Source: Taklimakanibacter sp021828105 (GTDB lineage: Bacteria; Pseudomonadota; Alphaproteobacteria; Rhizobiales; Aestuariivirgaceae). Taken from it: a stretch of 64,000 nucleotides of DNA. The notes beneath the pieces are model-generated. The model saw nothing but the letters and a program-made list of their open reading frames with translations, ran no database searches and was not told the DNA's origin. Shown here piece by piece: positions 25,156 through 33,541 of this stretch. Position numbers and translations under genes: made by a program. The stretch spans positions 124,001 through 188,000 of the forward strand of contig JAKATG010000015.1 in the NCBI GenBank assembly GCA_021828105.1, read 5' to 3'. Positions within the stretch are counted from its first letter, which is position 1. Each line of letters opens with the position of its first letter.

Positions 25156-25183
25156 ATCTAGTTTTGGCTGGCCTGCCTTCAAG
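25156..25183 (-). promoter_or_regulatory. Candidate heat-shock promoter of hsp20
   Basis: On the minus strand CTTGAA (25183-25178), 16 bases, CTAGAT (25161-25156). CTTG fits the -35 of alphaproteobacterial RpoH promoters; the -10 fits only loosely. A start near 25149 would give a leader of about 95 bases, a good length for a ROSE element. Confidence 0.4.
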
Positions 25184-25206
25184 ACCCCCAAGCAGAAAAA
25201 TTTTTG

Positions 25207-25290
25207 TCAGGTCGTCCGCAGCCGTACCCCGACGGCGCCCCCGTTCTCGGGGATGAACTGGACGCCTGCCGTTTCCAGATACCGCCGCGG
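25207..25290 (-). pseudogene. C-terminal remnant of an XRE-type regulator
   Basis: On the minus strand one frame reads RRYLETAGVQFIPENGG then AVGVRLRTT and a stop at 25207. This is the characteristic end of rhizobial XRE-family transcriptional regulators (LExAGVEFIPENGG-GVRLR). The helix-turn-helix part is absent: upstream codons in this frame do not resemble it. About 200 further bases up to 25488 hold no convincing gene. The fragment is therefore a decayed or deleted regulator. Confidence 0.6.
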
Positions 25291-25488
25291 CGCCCGAGTG
25301 CCAGGTCTCGGTCGCGACGAGGAGAAAGCCCTACCGTAGGTTTTGTCCTTAACCCGTTGATTATCAATCCAAAAATATTCCGCCCGATCATGACCAAGCC
25401 GGCTTCGTCGCGACTCCGGAAGGCCGGGGCACCGGCTGAGTAGTCGACCGGGATGCCGTCATTTGCCGACAACGTCTCGCGCACAAGC

Positions 25489-25752
25489 CTAGCGTTGCCG
25501 GAAACGGCCGGCCCAGCCAGCGGCGGTAATCTCGTTTATGTCCTCGATTGTGAGCGGCTTCTCTGTTTTGCCGGCCAGCCGGCCGATGAAATCTTCAATG
25601 GTGCCGGTCGGCCGAGCCGCTTTTCTTAGAAGCGCCCGACCGTCAGGCAACATGGCAAGCTCGATCTCATCGCCCGGTCTGACGCCGAGATGACGTAGCA
25701 CGTCCTCTCGCAATGTGACCTGCTTCCGCTTCGTGACTGTCAGCTTCACCAT
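25489..25752 (-). CDS. AbrB/MazE-type antitoxin-like DNA-binding protein
   Basis: The 87-residue protein starts with a swapped-hairpin AbrB domain (LTVTKRKQVTLREDVLRHLGVRPGDEIEL, here in pieces VTKRKQVTL and RPGDEIEL), then a short helical tail (IEDINEITAAGWAGRF) like those that block VapC-type toxins. No PIN-domain toxin follows; the downstream 200 bases show no gene. It may be an orphan antitoxin or a stand-alone regulator. No clear ribosome site decides the start, but ATG 25752 matches the domain boundary. Confidence 0.75.
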   Translation of the reverse strand: MVKLTVTKRKQVTLREDVLRHLGVRPGDEIELAMLPDGRALLRKAARPTGTIEDFIGRLAGKTEKPLTIEDINEITAAGWAGRFRQR

Positions 25753-25775
25753 CGTGTCAATTCTCCTGATCCACC

Positions 25776-27731
25776 CTATTTCAGCCCCAGCATATCGCGC
25801 GGCGGCCCGGGGAAATCGGCATAGGCCGGCAGATCGGGGGAATGTCCTAAAAGGTCGCGCACCGCGCGTGCCGCCTGGTCGATGGCCGAATGAGCATAGG
25901 CATAGGCGCCTGAATCTGAATTGGCGATGGCGACGCGGCCGCGGCGCTTGCGCGCCGTCTCGATCGGCAGCGGGCCATCCGGCCAGAATATGTCCCAGGG
26001 CCGCAAATATTCGCGCGCATAGCCATGCGCCCAGCGATTGATGGTGATCGCTTCGATGTCGAAGGCCGGATCAAAGCCGCCTTCAGCGAGAGCACGGCCC
26101 AGGAGATCGCGAATCTCATATTCCATCTCCGCGAAACTGAGCTCCGCCAGCAGACGCCGTCCGGCGAGATTCTGCTCGCGCGGCGAAACACCCCTGATCG
26201 CCGCCTTCGGGACCTTGAGGAGATTGAGCAGCACCGGTTCGCCGGGATTTTCGGCAAATCTGTATGTGCCCATGCTGACGGGAAAATCGAGCGCGGCGCC
26301 ATGCCAGGCGGCCGACGGCGCCGTGAAGCCGCGGATGCCGAGCCTGGTGAAGGCCTGCCAATTGCGGATCAGGACATTGGCGAGGACGAGCGGCACTTTC
26401 TGCTGATCATTGAGCGCGTCCACCTGGTCGGGCCATAATTCGCGGAAGATGTGAGGAATGACGCGATGCCAGCAGGCGAGCACCACATGTCCGGCATCGA
26501 CCAGCTTGAGCCGGCCGCCTTCGACATAGGCGAGCCGCACCGATTTCGCTTCTTCGGCCCGGCCGGCATGATCGAGCCCGATGACCGGCGCATTGAGGCG
26601 CAGCCGCACCGCATTCCCCGCCTGGTCGAGCTTGCCGTAGTCGACCGGCGTCACGACCAGGCTGTCCATGCCGCGCCCGGGAAGCGCGGCCGGGATCAAC
26701 GCCCTGACAAGGGCACGCGCAAGACCGGCATTGCCGTCCGGAAAATGAAAAATATGGGGATCGGGATCGGTCAGGAAACGCCGCGCGCTGGCGCTCATCG
26801 TCCGGTAGGCTAGGTAGCCCAGGTCCATGCCGTCGAAGCCCGGATTCCAGTTGCCCCAAGCATCGAGGGCTGAGACGGCATCGATACCGACGCCGAAATA
26901 GCCCTCAGTCGAGTTCTGGAAATAGGCGACGAGTTGCGGATCATAGCCGCAGATGCGGGTAAGGAATTCATCATAGGTCGCCTCCGACAGGATCTTGAGC
27001 TTGTCCTCGCGCGACTTGCCGCGGAGATAATCGCGCGGACTGTCGAGGAGCTCGATGAGGTCCCGCTTGGCCTTGTCGTTGAGCGGCGTCTTCGGCACCC
27101 AGTCGGCGGCATTGTCGGTCTTTTTGACCAGGCGATCGGCACCGAACCATTGCTTGTGGAAGAACACCGCTGGTCCGAGCTTGTATTTGTCGGCCCAGCC
27201 TTGGTCGTATGCGGTTTCGAACTTGCCGATGTCGACGCCGATGTCGGCGAGGAGCCGCTGGACCGCGCTCGAGAAATAGCTCGGCGACTGCAGCGACTCC
27301 GAGCCGCCATAGCCGATGACCTTGCGGCCGTTGCGGGCGATGAATTCGGTGCGCCTTGCATGGCCGCCGAAATCATCGCACGCCTCGAGGATGAGCACCC
27401 GCGCTTTGCCGCCCGATTGCTGGCGATAGAGGAAAGCCGCGGCGAGTCCGCTGATGCCGCCGCCCACCACGACGAGATCATAGGTTTCACCCGTCGGTTC
27501 CGGCGCTCCGCTGATCACACTCTTGAGATCATGATCGCGCAGGGCGTGCAGGACGCGGAAGGACTCGGCGTCCTGTCCCCTGAGGCCGGTGAGGGCCGGC
27601 GGATAAAGGGCTTCCGCCTTGGCCTTCCTAGCCGGCACGTCCAGCGCCAGCGCGCCGGCCGTGAGGAGGACACCGTCCAGAAAGTCGCGCCGCGTGATCT
27701 TGGCTTCCATGCCCAGCGCGCGCTCGCTCAT
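25776..27731 (-). CDS. Tat-exported FAD-dependent amine oxidase-like protein (spermidine dehydrogenase-like)
   Basis: The 651-residue protein starts with a twin-arginine signal (ITRRDFLDGVLLTAGALAL), so it is exported folded with its cofactor. Next is a Rossmann FAD motif (DLVVVGGGISGLAAAF) and EACDDFGGHA. Long middle regions contain the substrate domain, and the end shows AIANSDSGAYAYAHSAI, a second FAD contact. The order resembles periplasmic spermidine dehydrogenases of proteobacteria, so polyamine oxidation is possible but not proven. An internal ATG at 27710 is an alternative start closer to the RR motif. It ends a leftward operon and follows the HIT gene by ten bases. Confidence 0.78.
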   Translation of the reverse strand: MSERALGMEAKITRRDFLDGVLLTAGALALDVPARKAKAEALYPPALTGLRGQDAESFRVLHALRDHDLKSVISGAPEPTGETYDLVVVGGGISGLAAAFLYRQQSGGKARVLILEACDDFGGHARRTEFIARNGRKVIGYGGSESLQSPSYFSSAVQRLLADIGVDIGKFETAYDQGWADKYKLGPAVFFHKQWFGADRLVKKTDNAADWVPKTPLNDKAKRDLIELLDSPRDYLRGKSREDKLKILSEATYDEFLTRICGYDPQLVAYFQNSTEGYFGVGIDAVSALDAWGNWNPGFDGMDLGYLAYRTMSASARRFLTDPDPHIFHFPDGNAGLARALVRALIPAALPGRGMDSLVVTPVDYGKLDQAGNAVRLRLNAPVIGLDHAGRAEEAKSVRLAYVEGGRLKLVDAGHVVLACWHRVIPHIFRELWPDQVDALNDQQKVPLVLANVLIRNWQAFTRLGIRGFTAPSAAWHGAALDFPVSMGTYRFAENPGEPVLLNLLKVPKAAIRGVSPREQNLAGRRLLAELSFAEMEYEIRDLLGRALAEGGFDPAFDIEAITINRWAHGYAREYLRPWDIFWPDGPLPIETARKRRGRVAIANSDSGAYAYAHSAIDQAARAVRDLLGHSPDLPAYADFPGPPRDMLGLK

Positions 27732-27741
27732 ATCGGCGGCG

Positions 27742-28176
27742 TCAGCTTTGCGGCGAATTGAGCGCCTGCTTGATCATCTCCGCATGCTTGGCGAGCAGCG
27801 CCTGGTCGGCCATCTTGCCGCCATGGGCCCTCAGCGTATCGCCCCGCTTGCGCGGCACGACATGGACATGGAGATGGAAGATCGTCTGGCCGGCGGCTGC
27901 CTCATTATACTGCTTGATGAGGACGCCGTCCGCGCCGAAGGCCTGCTGTACCGCGCGCGCGACGACCTGGACGGTCTCGTAGAGCGGCTTGAAGATCGCG
28001 GGATCCGCATCGAGCAGGTTGCGCGAGGGGGCGCGCGGGATGACCAGCACATGGCCGTCGGCCTGCGGCATGATATCCATGATGGCAATCGTGTCCTGAT
28101 CCTCATAGACCTTGATGGACGGGATTTCGCCGCGCAGGATCTTGGCAAGGATATTGTTGGGATCATAAGCGGGCAT
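27742..28176 (-). CDS. HIT family nucleotide-binding protein
   Basis: The protein has 144 residues and the histidine triad HLHVHVVPR near its centre-end, with the upstream VIPRAPSRNLLD segment usual for Hint-type hydrolases. Such proteins cleave nucleoside phosphoramidates or adenylates. ATG 28176 is chosen because GGAG precedes it by six bases; the longer frame begins upstream without a site. It lies 17 bases after the DUF482 gene in a leftward operon. Confidence 0.9.
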   Translation of the reverse strand: MPAYDPNNILAKILRGEIPSIKVYEDQDTIAIMDIMPQADGHVLVIPRAPSRNLLDADPAIFKPLYETVQVVARAVQQAFGADGVLIKQYNEAAAGQTIFHLHVHVVPRKRGDTLRAHGGKMADQALLAKHAEMIKQALNSPQS

Positions 28177-28193
28177 TTGAGGCTCCATAAGGT

Positions 28194-29345
28194 TCAAAAG
28201 TCGTCCTCGACAGCATTCCTGAACGGCGCGTGCTCGGCAAGGGCACTCTGGTCCTCGGCGACCGCGCGGCGCTCATGCTCGAGATAGTCGGAGACCGCCC
28301 GGGCCAGGCCCGGATGGGCGAGGTAATGCAGGCTGTGGGTGGATTTCGGCACATAGCCGCGGGCGAGTTTGTGCGGTCCCTGGGCGCCCGCTTCGACGCG
28401 CTTGAGCTTGCGGGCGATGGCGAAATCGATGGCCTGGTAGTAGCAGGCTTCGAAATGCAGGTTGGGATGATGCTCGATAGTGCCCCAATTGCGCCCGTAG
28501 AGCGCGTCCGAGCCGATGAAATTGAGAGCCCCGGCGATGGTTTTGCGGCCGCGCCGGGCCATGACCAGGAGAACACGCTCCGCCATGCTCTCGCCGATAA
28601 GGCTGAAGAAGCGCCGCGTCAGATAGGGGCTGCCCCATTTGCGCGAGCCCGTATCCATGTAGAAGGCGAAGAAGGCGTCCCAATGCGCCTCGGTGATGGC
28701 GTTGCCGGTGAGCTGCTCGAACTCGATGCCGAGCTCGCACAGGGTTTGCCGTTCTTTGCGGATATTCTTGCGCTTGCGCGACGACAGGTGCGCCAGGAAA
28801 TCATCGAACGTGCCGTAATCCTGGTTGAACCAATGGAATTGCGTGTCAGTGCGCTTGAGCCAGGGAGGAAGACCAAGCTCGCGCCAATCCTCTTCCGGCA
28901 GGAAGGTGATGTGGACGGAGCTGGCGCCTGTCTCGGCCGTGAGCTGCCGAAGGCCATGGAGCAGGAGCGAGCGGAGCTCTTTCGTCGGCGCGAGGAGGCG
29001 AGGGCCGGTCACCGGCGTGAACGGGACGGACACTTGCAGCTTGGGATAATAGCGTCCCCCGGCGCGCTCGAAAGCATCGGCCCAGGCGTGGTCGAAGACA
29101 TATTCGCCCATGCTGTGCGATTTGAGATAGGCCGGCACGACGCCGAGAATTGTGCCCTCATCATCCCGCAGGACGAGATGCCGGCCGAGCCAGCCGGTCT
29201 TTTGAGTGGCCGAACCCGACCGCTCGAGCGCCGATAAAAACTCGTGGGAAATGAAAGGATTATACGGATTCCCTGAAGGATTGGCGCAAGCATTCCAGGC
29301 TTCCGCCTCGATCTTGAGAATGCTGGGGACGATCTCGATCCTCAT
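28194..29345 (-). CDS. DUF482 / FemAB-like GNAT acyltransferase
   Basis: The 383-residue cytoplasmic protein has the DUF482 pattern: NPFISHEFLSALE near residue 30, GVVPAYLKSHSMGEYVFD, FTPVTGPRLL, and a second GNAT half with FYMDTGSRKWGSPYLTR and GRNWG. The family is related to peptidyl-tRNA-using peptidoglycan bridge enzymes by fold, but in proteobacteria the substrate is unknown. It sits between the glycerophosphodiesterase and HIT genes, an arrangement common in rhizobia. Confidence 0.85.
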   Translation of the reverse strand: MRIEIVPSILKIEAEAWNACANPSGNPYNPFISHEFLSALERSGSATQKTGWLGRHLVLRDDEGTILGVVPAYLKSHSMGEYVFDHAWADAFERAGGRYYPKLQVSVPFTPVTGPRLLAPTKELRSLLLHGLRQLTAETGASSVHITFLPEEDWRELGLPPWLKRTDTQFHWFNQDYGTFDDFLAHLSSRKRKNIRKERQTLCELGIEFEQLTGNAITEAHWDAFFAFYMDTGSRKWGSPYLTRRFFSLIGESMAERVLLVMARRGRKTIAGALNFIGSDALYGRNWGTIEHHPNLHFEACYYQAIDFAIARKLKRVEAGAQGPHKLARGYVPKSTHSLHYLAHPGLARAVSDYLEHERRAVAEDQSALAEHAPFRNAVEDDF

Positions 29346-29359
29346 GGGCGGAAGCCGGC

Positions 29360-30118
29360 TCAGGCGCGATAGCTTTCGAAAGTGACCTGGTCCGAATAGC
29401 GCATGGCTGTGGCGGCATCTTGCCGGCTGCGGATGGTCCAGGTGATCACCGGCCGGCCGGTCCGGCGAAACTGGGCGACCGGCGGGAAGGGCAGGTCGCG
29501 CCAGTGATAGGAGATGAAATCGGGATCGGTTTCCGCCAGGTGAGCGAGGTCGCGCAGCCGCTGCCGCTCCGCCGCGGGCAGGATGTCGTAATCCTCATGC
29601 GTCGCCTGGTCCGCCACGATGCCGCGCGCGACATCGGGTGCCTGCGCGCGCACCGCCTCGATGACCTTGGGATCGAAGGACATCAGGGCGAAGGGCCCAT
29701 GATAGACACGGATCACCTCGAGAGTGCGCCGGACCAACGCCTCATTGCCGTTCCACGGGCTTTTGAGCTCGATCACCAGGGGAGCCCGGCCCTGGACCTG
29801 GCCCAGAAGCTCGCCCAGCGTCTGGATGCGATCGGAGCCTACCTTGAAGGGCAGGGCCTTGAGCTCGGCCGCCGAATGAGCGGCGATCAGGCCCTCGCCT
29901 TCCATGAGCCGGTCGAGCGTCTCGTCATGGAAGACCATCGCTTCGCCGTCGCGCGAGAGCTGCAGGTCGCATTCGATCGCATAATCGGCATCGATCGCGG
30001 CCGCGAAGGCGGCAGCGCTGTTCTCCATGATGCCGCGCCGGGCATCATGGAAGCCGCGATGCGCGATCGGCCTGGCGGTCAGCCAGGCGAGATCGCGCAA
30101 GGCGGGGGCGCGGGGCAT
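29360..30118 (-). CDS. Glycerophosphodiester phosphodiesterase
   Basis: The enzyme hydrolyses glycerophosphodiesters to glycerol-3-phosphate and an alcohol. Catalytic motifs are AHRGFHD near residue 18, ENSAAAF, the metal ligands ECDLQLSRDG and the second His in FHDETLDRL. ATG 30118 gives 252 residues, a normal length. The longer open frame to 30202 overlaps the RidA gene and its N-terminus is Arg/Ser-rich shadow sequence. The gene starts four bases after the RidA stop. Confidence 0.9.
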   Translation of the reverse strand: MPRAPALRDLAWLTARPIAHRGFHDARRGIMENSAAAFAAAIDADYAIECDLQLSRDGEAMVFHDETLDRLMEGEGLIAAHSAAELKALPFKVGSDRIQTLGELLGQVQGRAPLVIELKSPWNGNEALVRRTLEVIRVYHGPFALMSFDPKVIEAVRAQAPDVARGIVADQATHEDYDILPAAERQRLRDLAHLAETDPDFISYHWRDLPFPPVAQFRRTGRPVITWTIRSRQDAATAMRYSDQVTFESYRA

Positions 30119-30122
30119 GGGT

Positions 30123-30587
30123 CTACTCGACCTCGGCGATCGCCTCGACCTCGACAGCGACATTGAGCGGCAGCGAGCCCGAGCCCACGGCCGAGCGCGC
30201 ATGCTTGCCTTTGTCGCCGAAGATCTCGACCATCAGGTCGGAGGCGCCGTTGACGACCTTCGGATGCTCGGTGAATTCCGGCACGCCGTTGACGAAGCCG
30301 ACCAGCTTCACGATGCGCTTCACTTTGTCGAGATTGCCGCCGCAGGCATCCTTGAGCTGCGACACGATATTGATGGCGCACAGGCGCGCCGCCTTGGCGG
30401 CTTCCTCGGTGGAAAAATCCTTGCCGACCTTGCCCTGATATTCGAGCTTGCCGTCCTTGAGCGTGACCTGGCCCGCGGTATAGACGAGATTGCCGGTCCT
30501 GACCCAGCCGACATAATTGGCGACGGGTTTCGCCGGCGTCGGCAGGGTGATGCCCAATTCAGCAAGCTTCTTGTCGATCTGGCTCAT
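30123..30587 (-). CDS. RidA/YjgF family protein (first of two)
   Basis: The 154-residue protein belongs to the extended-length RidA subgroup (KPVANYVGWVRTGNLVYTAGQ at the start, and VEVEAIAEVE at the end). RidA proteins hydrolyse reactive enamine/imine intermediates. The canonical active-site Arg of classical RidA is not obvious here; ARSAVGSGSLPLNV replaces the usual segment, which is typical of the subgroup with unknown chemistry. It lies between the 2-hydroxyacid dehydrogenase and glycerophosphodiesterase genes. Confidence 0.87.
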   Translation of the reverse strand: MSQIDKKLAELGITLPTPAKPVANYVGWVRTGNLVYTAGQVTLKDGKLEYQGKVGKDFSTEEAAKAARLCAINIVSQLKDACGGNLDKVKRIVKLVGFVNGVPEFTEHPKVVNGASDLMVEIFGDKGKHARSAVGSGSLPLNVAVEVEAIAEVE

Positions 30588-30617
30588 GGTGGAAGTCTCC
30601 TATTCCTATGTGGGTGA

Positions 30618-31589
30618 TCAGGTCAGAAGGTCGGCCGGTCTCCTGCCGGCGAAGAACGCATCGAGATTGTCGGCGGCGCGCATGCCCATGGCGATGCGCG
30701 TGTCGCGCGTGGCGCTGCCGAGATGCGGCAGCAGGAACACATTGTCGAGGCTGCGGTAGCGCGGATCGATCCGGGGCTCGTTGCGGAACACGTCGAGCCC
30801 GGCCGCGGCGAGCTTGCCCGATGTCAGCCCTGCGATCAGCGCATCGTCGTCGATGATGTCGCCGCGCGCCGAATTGACGATGATCGCGCCATCGGGGAGC
30901 TTGGCGATCAGCTTCTCGTTCACCAGGCCGCGCGTCTCCGGCGTAGAAGCGCAGTTGACCGACAGGAAATCGCAATGAGGCAGCATCTGGTCGAGCGCCG
31001 CGTGGTAGCGCGCGCCATAGGCGAGGTCGGGCGCCACTGGCCGGCGGTTGTGATAGTGGAGCTCCATCTCGAAGGCCTGGGCCCGCTTGGCAACCGCCTG
31101 CCCGATGCGGCCCATGCCTAAAATGCCGAGCCGCTTGCCGGAGACGTCGAAACCGAGCGGCGCCGTCGGCGACCATGAGGTCCAGCGGTCCTCGCGCACC
31201 ATGCGCTCGCCCCAGTAGGCGCCGCGCGCCGCCCCCAGGATGAGGAGCAGGGCGATGTCGGCGGTGGCGTTGGTGAGCACGTCCGGCGTGTTGGTGACCG
31301 CGATGTTCCGCTCTCGCGCCGCCGCAATATCGACATGCTCATAGCCCACCGAGAAGGTCGCGACGATCTTCACCGAAGCCGGCAGCTTGGCGATGATGCC
31401 GGTGGCGAAGGACCTGTCCATGGGCGTGATCAGGAGCGCGTCCTTGTCCCGCGCCGCGTCCAGGATTTCGGCCTCGCTCATCGGCTGGTCGTCGGCATTG
31501 AGCTCAGCCCGGTAGGCCTTGGCGAGGCGGGTTTCGACCTCCTTGGGCAGGCGACGGGTGACGAGGAGGCGCGGTAAGGCAGGGGCCAT
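30618..31589 (-). CDS. D-2-hydroxyacid dehydrogenase (glyoxylate/hydroxypyruvate reductase type)
   Basis: The 323-residue NAD(P)-dependent enzyme reduces 2-oxoacids such as glyoxylate or hydroxypyruvate. It has a substrate loop VGYEHVDI, the Rossmann GMGRIG motif near residue 157, NSARGDIIDDDAL with the catalytic Arg region, LDVFRNEPRID with catalytic Glu, and LPHLGSAT with the catalytic His. Length fits the family. It is the first gene of the leftward operon and lies divergently from eipB with 49 bases between starts. Confidence 0.92.
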   Translation of the reverse strand: MAPALPRLLVTRRLPKEVETRLAKAYRAELNADDQPMSEAEILDAARDKDALLITPMDRSFATGIIAKLPASVKIVATFSVGYEHVDIAAARERNIAVTNTPDVLTNATADIALLLILGAARGAYWGERMVREDRWTSWSPTAPLGFDVSGKRLGILGMGRIGQAVAKRAQAFEMELHYHNRRPVAPDLAYGARYHAALDQMLPHCDFLSVNCASTPETRGLVNEKLIAKLPDGAIIVNSARGDIIDDDALIAGLTSGKLAAAGLDVFRNEPRIDPRYRSLDNVFLLPHLGSATRDTRIAMGMRAADNLDAFFAGRRPADLLT

Positions 31590-31638
31590 TGTTGAGAACT
31601 ACCGTTTGGCTTATGAGAACGGGGTGAAGAGGACCGGA

Positions 31639-32487
31639 ATGACACGGACTAGAAAACACCAGATCACCCGCGGCGCAAGCCTTCTGTTGGGCTTTGCTGC
31701 CCTTGCGGCATTAGGCAGCAACGCTTTCGCTACGGTGACGATCAGGGCGCATCGCGCCGTCTATGATCTGAAGCTCGAGCGTTCATCGGAAGGATCGAAC
31801 GTATCCGGCGCCGATGGCCGCATGGTGATGGAGCTCACGGGATCGGCCTGCGAAGGGTGGTCCACCAGCTTCCGTCGTGTCATGGAGATGCGGCCCGCCG
31901 AAGGCGAGACCCAGCTTTTCGACAATCAGGTCGCCTCATGGGAATCGGGCGACGGCCAGTCGCTGCAGCTCAACGACAAGCAGTTCATCAACAACCGGCT
32001 GGAGACCGAGACCAAGCTCAAGGCCGATATGGACACTGACCGCAGCAAGGGCGGCAAGGGCGTCATCGACGAGCCCAAGTCGGAGCAGTTCGATCTGCCG
32101 TCCGGCGTCCTGTTTCCCATGGCGCATCAGAAGCACATCATGGAAGCCGCCGAACGCGGCGAGACGCGCGATGTCAGCATCCTCTTTGACGGCGCGTCAG
32201 GATCGAAGATCTACAAGGTGATCTCCTTCATCGGCAAGCGCAAGGAGCCGGGAGCCGACAAGACCGCCGACAAGGCTCTGCAGACGCTGCCGTCGTGGCC
32301 CTTGTCGGTCACCTTCTACGAATATGACGCGAAGCAGACGACGAGCGAGGAGCTGCCGAGCTATCAGATGAGCTTCCCGATCTATGAGAACGGCGTCGCC
32401 GGCACGCTCACCATCGATTACGGCGACTATGTGCTCTCGGGCAGGCTGACCTCGCTCGAATTGCTGGACCAGCAAGACTGCAAGTGA
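31639..32487 (+). CDS. eipB: Cell envelope integrity protein EipB (DUF1849)
   Basis: ATG 31639 is preceded by GAGGA six bases upstream, giving 282 residues with a Sec signal peptide ending near SNAFA. The mature domain follows the DUF1849 pattern: IRAHRAVYDLKL, an early Cys71 in GSACEGW, LPSGVLFPMAH, and a last Cys281 in QQDCK. In Brucella EipB these Cys form a disulfide and the beta-spiral protein maintains the periplasm under envelope stress. That role is family knowledge. Confidence 0.88.
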   Translation: MTRTRKHQITRGASLLLGFAALAALGSNAFATVTIRAHRAVYDLKLERSSEGSNVSGADGRMVMELTGSACEGWSTSFRRVMEMRPAEGETQLFDNQVASWESGDGQSLQLNDKQFINNRLETETKLKADMDTDRSKGGKGVIDEPKSEQFDLPSGVLFPMAHQKHIMEAAERGETRDVSILFDGASGSKIYKVISFIGKRKEPGADKTADKALQTLPSWPLSVTFYEYDAKQTTSEELPSYQMSFPIYENGVAGTLTIDYGDYVLSGRLTSLELLDQQDCK

Positions 32488-33465
32488 TCAACCCGGACTG
32501 CGATAGGGGCGGGGCAAGGCGGGGACGCCGAGTTCCGCGGCGAGCATCGCGATGACGTCGGGACTGAAACAATAGAGGCGCAGCCGGCCTAGGCCGCCAT
32601 CGCCCATCTCGAGACGCCAGATATCATTGAGGCCCTCCCTCCCGTTCAACGTGCGAAAGCCGATCACGATGGGCTCACCCAGATATTCCGCGACCCGCCA
32701 GTTCGGATTTTCGCCAAAGCCCCATTCCAGCTTGACGAAGTGAGCATATTCGAAGGTCATCTTGGCGTCGTCGAAGCCCTCGAAACTGCTGCCGCCGACC
32801 ATGTCGACAGTGACGTCTTTGAGACATAGTGCCTTGATGGCCTCGAAATCGCGAGCCGTCAAAGCGGTAACGAATTTGTCGACGACTTCACGTGGAGCCG
32901 TCGCAGCCAAGGGTGTCGATGCCTTCCCCAGTTGCAACCTCTTGCGGCCGCGATGTAGGGCCGATTTCACCGCGCCGACGGTCATCTTAAGCATGCTGGC
33001 AATCTCGCCGAGCTGAAAATCCATGACGTCCGACAAGACGACGGTGGCGCGCTCCTTGGGCGCGAGACCAAGAAACAATCGGCCGGATGCGGCGCGTATA
33101 TCGAGCAAGCGCGCCGGATCGGTCTCGGCGGTGGATTGCGGCTCATCCTCGGCATGAGTGAGCTCCAATCTCATGCGGCGGTGCTGGTCGATCCACAGGT
33201 TCGTCGCCGTCCGGCAGACATAGGCCTTCGGATCGGTGACTTCCGCGTGGCTCTTTCCCAGCTGGGCGAAGACTCGAACCAGGGCATCCTGGAGCAAGTC
33301 CTCGCCGTCCCAGAGATTGCCGGCAAGGCCGCAGCAAAAGCGCAGAAGCCGGGGCCGATGCGGCGCCAATTCATCGATGAATATGCGCCATGGCTGGCGC
33401 ACTTCCGCCTGTGCGGAAAACCCGTCTTTCTGTTCCAAACCGCCCCCCGTCATGACGCGGATCAT
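32488..33465 (-). CDS. ECF-type sigma factor with a C-terminal SnoaL-like extension
   Basis: The 325-residue protein has sigma region 2 (LRFCCGLAGNLWDGEDLLQDALVRVF in part: DGEDLLQDALV) and region 4 (LKMTVGAVKSALHRGRKRLQ), then about 130 extra residues (VVDKFVTALTARDFEAIKALC...) with a SnoaL/NTF2-like look. Extended ECF sigmas with such a domain usually lack an anti-sigma gene and are controlled by the domain itself. No anti-sigma factor is seen here. Its stop directly abuts that of eipB; the genes converge. Confidence 0.85.
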   Translation of the reverse strand: MIRVMTGGGLEQKDGFSAQAEVRQPWRIFIDELAPHRPRLLRFCCGLAGNLWDGEDLLQDALVRVFAQLGKSHAEVTDPKAYVCRTATNLWIDQHRRMRLELTHAEDEPQSTAETDPARLLDIRAASGRLFLGLAPKERATVVLSDVMDFQLGEIASMLKMTVGAVKSALHRGRKRLQLGKASTPLAATAPREVVDKFVTALTARDFEAIKALCLKDVTVDMVGGSSFEGFDDAKMTFEYAHFVKLEWGFGENPNWRVAEYLGEPIVIGFRTLNGREGLNDIWRLEMGDGGLGRLRLYCFSPDVIAMLAAELGVPALPRPYRSPG

Positions 33466-33541
33466 CCCATCTCTCCTTTGCGGTCAAAGATAGGTAGACG
33501 AACGAACCGGCCAAAAGGATACGTCGGGGCGCGGGATCTTG

